Of a stretch of 22,777 nt of DNA, positions 14,560-22,777 are shown in pieces (positions within the stretch are counted from its first letter, which is position 1; each line of letters opens with the position of its first letter). The position numbers and the translations under genes were made by a program. The DNA comes from Lachnospiraceae bacterium UBA7225 (lineage in GTDB: Bacteria; Bacillota; Clostridia; Lachnospirales; Lachnospiraceae), in assembly GCA_002473385.1 (NCBI GenBank), contig DKTR01000027.1:1733-24509 (forward strand), given 5' to 3'. The notes beneath the pieces are model-generated. The model saw only the letters and a list, made by a program, of their open reading frames with translations. It ran no database searches and had not been told where the DNA came from.

Positions 14560-15299
14560 AGGTTGATAATGTATCGAAAAGTTTTGTGGGGATAAATGGT
14601 ACTGCAGAACAGGTAATAAAAAACGTTTCTTTTGATGTTTATGATAATGAATTTCTGGTCTTATTGGGACCGGGACGCTGCGGCAAGTCGGTTTTGCTCA
14701 ATATGATTGCGGGCTTGATGGGAACGGATGAAGGTCAGATTTTGCTGGATGGCGTTCCGGTTACGAAACCAAATCCTGAGATGGGTATGGTATTCCAGCG
14801 GACAGGTACATTGCCGTGGCTGACGGTAATGGATAATGTCCGGTTTGGACCGCGGATGCGCGGCGTGCCGAAGGAAGAACAGATAAAGAAAGCCCGGCAT
14901 TATATTGATCTTGTAAATTTACATGGATTTGAAAAGCATTATCCTTATCAGCTTTCCGGAGGAATGAAACAGCGCGTGGGTATTGCCAGGGCATACGCAA
15001 ATGATCCGAAAATCCTGATCATGGATGAACCATTCGGCGCTCTGGACGCGCAGACAAGATACAACATGGAAAATGAAATTCTGACGATTGCAGAAGGAGA
15101 AAAGCGGACAATTCTTTTTGTTACCAATAATATTGAAGAAGCGCTTCTTCTGGGTGACAGAATTGTATTGTTCACAGCATGTCCGGCACAGGTAAAACAG
15201 ATTTATACGGTTTCCCTGCCCAAACCCCGCGACACGATGCAGGAAGAATTCCTGCGTCTGCGTAAAGCAATATCGGATAATACAGATCTGGCACTCTGA
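14532..15299 (+). CDS. ABC transporter ATPase 1, canonical signature but H-loop His to Asn
   Basis: A 255-residue ATPase of the TauB/SsuB type. Walker A is GPGRCGKS (K52), the Q-loop is in MVFQRTGTLPW, the signature is a perfect LSGGMKQR (L141-R148), and Walker B is ILIMDEPFGALD (D165, E166). The switch region reads FVTNNIEEA: the nearly invariant His of the H-loop is N199. This should impair hydrolysis at the site built on its own Walker motifs while leaving its signature able to serve a partner. The ATG at 14532 is chosen over 14526 because AGGAAGG ends 7 bp before it; it overlaps the permease by 28 bp. It probably pairs with the ATPase encoded next. Confidence 0.92.
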   Translation: MEPGNHVRVKVDNVSKSFVGINGTAEQVIKNVSFDVYDNEFLVLLGPGRCGKSVLLNMIAGLMGTDEGQILLDGVPVTKPNPEMGMVFQRTGTLPWLTVMDNVRFGPRMRGVPKEEQIKKARHYIDLVNLHGFEKHYPYQLSGGMKQRVGIARAYANDPKILIMDEPFGALDAQTRYNMENEILTIAEGEKRTILFVTNNIEEALLLGDRIVLFTACPAQVKQIYTVSLPKPRDTMQEEFLRLRKAISDNTDLAL

Positions 15300-15323
15300 T
15301 AAGTAGTAGGGAGGGACTGTAAA

Positions 15324-16064
15324 ATGGATGAAACCAAAATACGCGTGGAGCATCTGACAAAAAAATTTGGCGATTTACTGGTACTTGATGATATCAGCTT
15401 TAGCGTAAAAAAAGGCGAATTTGTATGTGTAGTTGGTCCGACGGGCTGCGGAAAAACAACATTTCTGAACCTGCTGACAAGGATTTATCAGCCGACACAG
15501 GGGGAACTTTATATTGACGGTACGCCTGCTGATCCGAAAATTCATAATATTTCCTTTGCCTTTCAGGAACCGTCAGCGATGCCATGGCTGAATGTAGAGC
15601 AGAATCTTCAATTTGGCATGAAAATTAAAAAAATTCCGGAGGATGAAAGAAAGCGCAGAGTAGAGAGAATCCTGAAGCTGCTGGGTCTGGAAGAATTCAG
15701 AAAATCATATCCGCGGGAGCTGTCTGTAAGTGCTGAGCAGCGGGTTATTATTGGACGGGCGTTCAGCACATACCCGGATTTGCTTTTGATGGATGAGCCA
15801 TATGGGCAAATGGATATCAAGATGAGATTTTATCTGGAAGATGAAGTTTTAAAGCTATGGAAAGAATTTGGGAGCACCGTAATTTTTATTACACACAATA
15901 TCGAGGAAGCGACTTATCTTGCGGAGCGGGTTTTGATTTTGACAAACAAACCAGCGACAATTAAAGAAAATCTGGAAATTAATCTGCCGCATCCGCGTGA
16001 TGTTACTTCGCCGGAGTTTATTGAAATACGCCGCCATATTACCGATGCAATTAAATGGTGGTAG
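15324..16064 (+). CDS. ABC transporter ATPase 2, intact H-loop but degenerate signature
   Basis: A 246-residue ATPase of the same family. Walker A is GPTGCGKT (K44), the Q-loop is in FAFQEPSAMPW, Walker B is LLLMDEPYGQMD (D157, E158) and the H-loop FITHNIEEA has H191. The signature, however, reads LSVSAEQR at residues 133-140 instead of LSGGMKQR: both glycines are lost and an acidic residue is introduced. The D-loop is also altered (GQMD for GALD). Such a protein should not hydrolyse ATP well as a homodimer but is complementary to ATPase 1. It starts 24 bp after ATPase 1 with GGGAGGG upstream, and the sulfatase follows 27 bp later. Confidence 0.93.
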   Translation: MDETKIRVEHLTKKFGDLLVLDDISFSVKKGEFVCVVGPTGCGKTTFLNLLTRIYQPTQGELYIDGTPADPKIHNISFAFQEPSAMPWLNVEQNLQFGMKIKKIPEDERKRRVERILKLLGLEEFRKSYPRELSVSAEQRVIIGRAFSTYPDLLLMDEPYGQMDIKMRFYLEDEVLKLWKEFGSTVIFITHNIEEATYLAERVLILTNKPATIKENLEINLPHPRDVTSPEFIEIRRHITDAIKWW

Positions 16065-16091
16065 GATATTTGCATAACAGGGAGGATAGAC

Positions 16092-17609
16092 ATGAAAGTA
16101 ATAATGGTAATGTATGACTCGTTAAACCGGCATTTTCTGGAACCGTATGGCTGTGAATGGGTTCAGACACCGAATTTCAGACGTCTGGCAGAAAAAACAG
16201 TATGTTTTGACACCAGCTATGTTGGCAGTATGCCGTGTATGCCGGCCCGGAAAGAACTGCACACAGGGCGGCTGAATTTCCTGCACAGAAGCTGGAGCCC
16301 GATGGAACCCTGGGACGATTCCGTACCGGAAATTTTAAAACAAAACGGGATATATACGCACTTGATCAGCGATCACTATCATTACTGGGAAGATGGAGGT
16401 GCGACGTATCACACGCGCTATTCCAGCTGGGAGATGTATCGCGGGCAGGAGGGAGATCCGTGGCAGGGTGTCGTGAAGGAACCGCCGGAACCTTCGACTT
16501 TCACAGAAAACCGGGTTACGTATCAGTTCAGACATGATTACTACAATCGTCAGGTTATTAAAGAACATGATGAGTTTCCGCAGGTCAGATGCTTTGATGC
16601 GGGCCTCAGATTTATTGAAAAAAATAAGGATGAGGATAATTGGTTCCTGCAGCTGGAAACATTCGATCCGCACGAGCCGTTTTATGCGCCAAAAGAATTT
16701 ATTGACCGTTATCCGGATGAATATCGCGGGAAGCTCTATGACTGGCCGGATTACCGTCCGTTAGATGAGCGCGATACACCTGAAGTCATTGAGCATATCC
16801 GAACCCAGTACGCGGCGCTGATGTCACTTTGTGATGAGCAGCTGGGACGCATTCTCGACATAATGGACGAACTGGATATGTGGAAGGATACCATGCTGAT
16901 TGTGAACACGGATCATGGTTATCTTCTTGGAGAGCATGATCACTGGTCTAAAAATATTATGCCATGGTGGGAAGAAACTGCCCATACGCCATTGTTTATC
17001 TGGGATCCGCGCTGCCAAAAAGCCGGAGAACGGCGGAAAAGCCTTGTGACAACGATTGATCTGCCGGTTACGCTGCTGGATTTCTTCCATATAGAGAAGA
17101 CCGGGGATATGGAAGGGAAAAACCTTGCGGCAACGATTGATCACGACGAAAAGGTTCATGATTATGTTTTGTTTGGCATTCACGGCGGTCATATTAATAT
17201 AACGGACGGAAGATATGTATACATGCGTGCCCCTGCAACGGAAGAGAATCAGCCGCTGTTTAATTATACAGCAATGTGTTCCCAGATGGAGAGACGGTAT
17301 CCTCTGGAAGAGATGTCGGATGAAAGAGTAGATATAGCAGGACCATTTAGCTTTAGCAAGGGCTGTAAGATGTTAAAGATTCCGCGTGATGGACAGCCGA
17401 TTATTCAGCTGCCCAATACCAGAATCAATCTTTATAAATTTGGAACGCTTCTATATGACCTGGAGACGGATCCGTATCAGCTGCATCCGATTCATGATGC
17501 GGCAGTTGAGGACAGAATGATTCGGGAGATGGTTAAAATGATGAAAGAGAATGATGCACCGGAAGAGCAATATGTTCGCATGGGATTAAGCGGGTATCTG
17601 GAAGCATGA
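16092..17609 (+). CDS. Cytoplasmic Cys-type sulfatase (alkaline phosphatase superfamily)
   Basis: A 505-residue hydrolase predicted to cleave a sulfate ester (or possibly a phosphonate monoester) to alcohol and sulfate. The active-site motif is C49-M-P-A-R53 followed by HTGR (57-60), the Cys form converted to formylglycine. Metal-site motifs are D9 in YDSLN (one Asp of the usual pair is Ser), FDPHEP (192-196) and NTDHGYLLGEHDHW (D274, H275). No signal peptide is present, so it acts inside the cell, after transport. A Cys-type sulfatase in an anaerobe needs a radical-SAM maturase (anSME), which is not encoded in this window. The start has GGGAGG upstream. It sits between the transporter and a dehydrogenase, fitting an uptake-and-desulfation route. 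Confidence 0.9.
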   Translation: MKVIMVMYDSLNRHFLEPYGCEWVQTPNFRRLAEKTVCFDTSYVGSMPCMPARKELHTGRLNFLHRSWSPMEPWDDSVPEILKQNGIYTHLISDHYHYWEDGGATYHTRYSSWEMYRGQEGDPWQGVVKEPPEPSTFTENRVTYQFRHDYYNRQVIKEHDEFPQVRCFDAGLRFIEKNKDEDNWFLQLETFDPHEPFYAPKEFIDRYPDEYRGKLYDWPDYRPLDERDTPEVIEHIRTQYAALMSLCDEQLGRILDIMDELDMWKDTMLIVNTDHGYLLGEHDHWSKNIMPWWEETAHTPLFIWDPRCQKAGERRKSLVTTIDLPVTLLDFFHIEKTGDMEGKNLAATIDHDEKVHDYVLFGIHGGHINITDGRYVYMRAPATEENQPLFNYTAMCSQMERRYPLEEMSDERVDIAGPFSFSKGCKMLKIPRDGQPIIQLPNTRINLYKFGTLLYDLETDPYQLHPIHDAAVEDRMIREMVKMMKENDAPEEQYVRMGLSGYLEA

Positions 17610-17640
17610 TGATAAAATTATGACATGAGGAGAAAGTATT

Positions 17641-18720
17641 ATGAGCAATTTACCGAAAACGATGAAAGCGCTGGTTGCTTATGGACCGGGTGATTATCGT
17701 CTGGAAACAGGCCATCCGGTGCCGGAGTGCGGACCAGATGATATTATAATTAAAACAGAGGGTTGCGGCATCTGCGTAAGCGATGTAAAATGTTATCACG
17801 GAGCCGGAAGATACTGGGGAAGTGAAACGGAAAAAGCGTGGGTAGAACCGCCTTTTATTCCAGGACATGAATTCCTGGGTTTTGTAGCGGAAATGGGCGA
17901 AAATGTAAAGGGCTTTGAGATTGGCGACCGTATCACGGCCGACCAGATACTTCCCTGCGGCGAGTGCCGTTTCTGCAGGAGCGGCAGATACTGGATGTGC
18001 CAGCCGCACAAGATGTTCGGCTACCAGAATACAAACGACGGCGGGATGGCAGAGTATGTCCGTTATCCCAAAACGTCTGTAATCTCTAAGGTTCCGAAGG
18101 TACTCCCGCGGGAAAAAGCACTGCTCATTGAGCCGTATGCCTGCTCCAAGCATGCAGTGGACCGCGCAGGTATCGCAAATGAGGATATCCTCGTAATTGC
18201 AGGAGCCGGTACGCTCGGACTGGGTATGATTACTTATGCACGCATGAAAAATCCGGCGAAGCTGGTTGTAGTTGATATGATAGATGAGCGTCTGGAAAAG
18301 GCAAAGGCATTTGGCGCGGACATTGTGCTCAATCCCGCAAAGGAGGACGCGCTGGCGAAAATCATGGAATTAACAGATGGCTACGGCTGCGATATTTATA
18401 TAGAAGCGACAGGACATCCTTCCAGCGTAAAACAGGGTCTTGCCATGATACGCAAGCTCGGTACATTTGTGGAATTCGGCGTATTTGCACAGGAAACCAG
18501 CGTGGACTGGTCTGTGATTGGCGATGGCAAGGAACTGAACGTGCTTGGCTCTCACATCAGCCCATACTGCTATCCCTTTGTTATCGAACATATGATGGAT
18601 GGAAGTCTGAAAACGGACGGTCTGATAAAGCGCACTTTCCCCATCGAAAAATGGGAGGAGGCCTTCGAATATGCCAGCGGTAAATACGGAGATTTCAAGG
18701 TAGCAATTACGTTTGACTAA
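17641..18720 (+). CDS. Zinc-dependent alcohol/polyol dehydrogenase (medium-chain family)
   Basis: A 359-residue medium-chain dehydrogenase with both zinc sites. Catalytic ligands are C45 (GICVSD), H76 and E77 (GHEF); the structural zinc ligands are C106, C109, C112 and C120. The NAD(P)-binding Rossmann motif GAGTLGLG begins at residue 188, with the acidic VVVDM strand end typical of NAD preference. From memory the N-terminal half (CYHGAGRYWG, GHEF, DQILPCGECRFC, YWMCQPHKMFGYQ) resembles the erythritol/L-threitol dehydrogenase group, so a small polyol or its derivative is a plausible substrate. It follows the sulfatase by 31 bp with GAGGAG upstream and would oxidise the alcohol released by desulfation. 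The exact substrate is unknown. Confidence 0.92.
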   Translation: MSNLPKTMKALVAYGPGDYRLETGHPVPECGPDDIIIKTEGCGICVSDVKCYHGAGRYWGSETEKAWVEPPFIPGHEFLGFVAEMGENVKGFEIGDRITADQILPCGECRFCRSGRYWMCQPHKMFGYQNTNDGGMAEYVRYPKTSVISKVPKVLPREKALLIEPYACSKHAVDRAGIANEDILVIAGAGTLGLGMITYARMKNPAKLVVVDMIDERLEKAKAFGADIVLNPAKEDALAKIMELTDGYGCDIYIEATGHPSSVKQGLAMIRKLGTFVEFGVFAQETSVDWSVIGDGKELNVLGSHISPYCYPFVIEHMMDGSLKTDGLIKRTFPIEKWEEAFEYASGKYGDFKVAITFD

Positions 18721-18779
18721 AATAGGTTATAAATAAACAGGATCAGACAGGTATTTCCAACAATGAAAGGACTAATTTT

Positions 18780-19703
18780 ATGACTCTGCGCCATCTTCAG
18801 GTTTTTCTTGCTGTATGTGATGCTGGCTCTGTTACGCTGGCTGCGGAAAATATGCATATTTCACAGCCTTCTGTCAGCCTTACCATAAAAGAACTAAGAA
18901 ATTTTTATGGCGTTGAGTTGTTTGAACGTGTTTCAAAGAAATTGGTTTTGACATCGGAAGGACGTATCGTTTACGATTATGCCCTGCGCATAATTTCCCA
19001 GTTCAATGACATGAATACTTCACTGGAACGTATGCGCAGCGGCGGTTCCCTTTATGTGGGAACAGGAATCGCCGTCGGAAAACTTGACATGCCGGCTATT
19101 GCATATAATTTCTCGCAGCGCTATCCGACCATAGCGCTGCATGTTAATATTTCATCGTCGGATAATATTGAACGCAGACTTGCTGATAATATTCTGGATG
19201 TTGCGATTCTTGAAAATACGATCAATGCCAATAATCTGGTTGAGATTCCAATGCAGTCCCGGCCATTGGTCGCGATAGCCAGATATGATCATCCGCTGGT
19301 TGAAAAAAATAATATTTCTCTTTCCGATCTTGCAAAAGAAAAGCTGCTTCTGCAGGAAAAATATAGTCACACGCGCAATATTATTGATAATGCTTTTGCA
19401 AAACAAAATTTATCCATTGATCCGATATGGGAAAGTGCCAGCGTTCATGCACTTATAAATGCTACCGGAATGGGAATTGGAATATCAATTCTATCAGATA
19501 TTTACGTAAAAGAGTTTTACAACCCGGACATCCGTATACTGGATATTGATTTACAGCTTTCGCGGGGGATTAATCTGGTGTACAGTAAATCGCGGAATCC
19601 GAGTCCATCTGCAATGAAATTTATAGATTACTGTAAATTATCATATCAGGCTGCTAATGCAACGGCTGATCTTAAACACAGAAAGCTGCCGTTTTTCCCT
19701 TAA
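18780..19703 (+). CDS. LysR-family transcriptional regulator
   Basis: A 307-residue protein of normal LysR length. The N-terminal winged helix-turn-helix (about 1-60) reads LRHLQVFLAVCDAGSVTLAAEN then ISQPSVSLTIKELR, with the usual LFERVSKKLVLTSEG wing. The effector-binding domain spans about 88-295. It lies 59 bp downstream of the dehydrogenase on the same strand and is followed by a terminator, so it closes the island and probably regulates it in response to the imported compound or a product. LysR genes more often face the operon they control; here it may be expressed as the last gene of it. A weak AAAGGA precedes the start. Confidence 0.93.
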   Translation: MTLRHLQVFLAVCDAGSVTLAAENMHISQPSVSLTIKELRNFYGVELFERVSKKLVLTSEGRIVYDYALRIISQFNDMNTSLERMRSGGSLYVGTGIAVGKLDMPAIAYNFSQRYPTIALHVNISSSDNIERRLADNILDVAILENTINANNLVEIPMQSRPLVAIARYDHPLVEKNNISLSDLAKEKLLLQEKYSHTRNIIDNAFAKQNLSIDPIWESASVHALINATGMGIGISILSDIYVKEFYNPDIRILDIDLQLSRGINLVYSKSRNPSPSAMKFIDYCKLSYQAANATADLKHRKLPFFP

Positions 19704-19712
19704 AATTAGAGT

Positions 19713-19745
19713 ATCCGGCTTTTTCAAAAATGCCGGATTTTTTTT
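19713..19745 (+). terminator. Terminator at the end of the island
   Basis: ATCCGGC (19713-19719) pairs with GCCGGAT (19732-19738), followed by eight T. The -35 box of the rpoB promoter begins only two bases after the T run. Confidence 0.9.
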
Positions 19746-19746
19746 G

Positions 19747-19775
19747 TTGACACCTTTTCGGGCTTGTGTTATAGT
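19747..19775 (+). promoter_or_regulatory. rpoB promoter
   Basis: Perfect -35 TTGACA (19747-19752), 17-bp spacer, and -10 TATAGT (19770-19775) with one mismatch. This vegetative promoter makes rpoB expression independent of rplJ-rplL. Start of transcription is expected near 19782. Confidence 0.85.
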
Positions 19776-19781
19776 ATAGAG

Positions 19782-19904
19782 TGCATTATTGTGCAGGAGT
19801 GTACCCCAAGGGGGAATTATGCCCAAAAATAAATTGGTGATTTTTGGCAGAAACCAGGGGAATATGCATACACTTTTATATAAAAAGACAGGGGTGAAAC
19901 GTCA
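19782..19904 (+). promoter_or_regulatory. Structured rpoB leader with hairpin element
   Basis: About 120 nt of untranslated leader with nested complementarity. GTGTACCCC (19799-19807) can pair in two blocks with GGGG (19857-19860) and TACAC (19869-19873). CCCC (19804-19807) can instead pair with GGGGG (19810-19814). A central hairpin pairs GCCCAAAAAT (19821-19830) with ATTTTTGGC (19840-19848). The alternatives for the CCCC block suggest a switchable fold. No known RNA family is recognised. No T run follows the hairpin, so transcription attenuation is not indicated. Confidence 0.5.

Positions 19905-22777
<2,873 letters not shown>

Noticed and set aside
11720..16064. Specific naming of the transporter as taurine, nitrate or alkanesulfonate system
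   Set aside because: The family covers all of these, and no monooxygenase or nitrate/sulfonate enzyme is nearby; the neighbouring sulfatase points to sulfate esters instead.
11551..19745. Island as a recognisable mobile element (transposon, integrative element)
   Set aside because: No transposase, integrase, tRNA or convincing att-like direct repeats were seen; the two similar hairpins at its ends are not sufficient evidence.

Overview
The window looks like chromosomal DNA of an anaerobic Bacillota of the Lachnospiraceae type. Reasons: an L10-type leader and attenuator before rplJ-rplL, strong GGAGG ribosome binding sites, CUT1 sugar-transport operons lacking their own ATPase, a YesM/YesN-type two-component system, and a NiaR repressor. 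All convincing genes lie on the + strand. The family-level assignment is an inference from gene style, not from a database match.

Layout. (1) 1-1120: ribosomal protein L10 leader, attenuator, rplJ, rplL and terminator. (2) 1121-3640: a three-gene unit with purine nucleoside phosphorylase (deoD), the NAD-precursor repressor niaR and a PTS-IIC-like membrane protein, ended by a terminator. (3) 3641-11550: a sugar-uptake locus with a YesM-like sensor kinase, a YesN-like AraC-type response regulator and a lipoprotein solute-binding protein. Next come a second, paralogous secreted binding protein under its own promoter, an intra-operon terminator, and two MalF/MalG-type permeases. (4) 11551-19745: a compact island with a NitT/TauT-family binding lipoprotein, two permeases, two ATPases, a Cys-type cytoplasmic sulfatase, a zinc polyol-type dehydrogenase and a LysR regulator. 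(5) 19747-end: a strong promoter, a structured leader and the 5' 2.87 kb of rpoB, which runs off the window. rplL and rpoB, often near neighbours in bacteria, are thus separated by about 18.8 kb of accessory genes.

The most interesting system is the island at 11.7-19.7 kb. The gene order reads as one pathway: import of a small organosulfate ester, sulfate removal in the cytoplasm by a formylglycine sulfatase, and oxidation of the released alcohol, with a LysR sensor. Its transporter is a putative asymmetric heterodimer. One ATPase has a perfect LSGGM signature but an H-loop His changed to Asn. The other has an intact H-loop but a destroyed signature (LSVSAEQ). Paired in a heterodimer, they give exactly one consensus and one degenerate ATP site, an arrangement familiar from heterodimeric exporters but unusual in an importer. 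One of the two permeases also has an eroded EAA coupling loop.

Other points of note are a near-identical hairpin element before both the island operon and rpoB, and a REP-like palindrome that forms the 3' end of a lipoprotein gene. There is also a long hairpin between a binding-protein gene and its permease gene, and three helically phased TGACA repeats at the NiaR-linked transporter gene.
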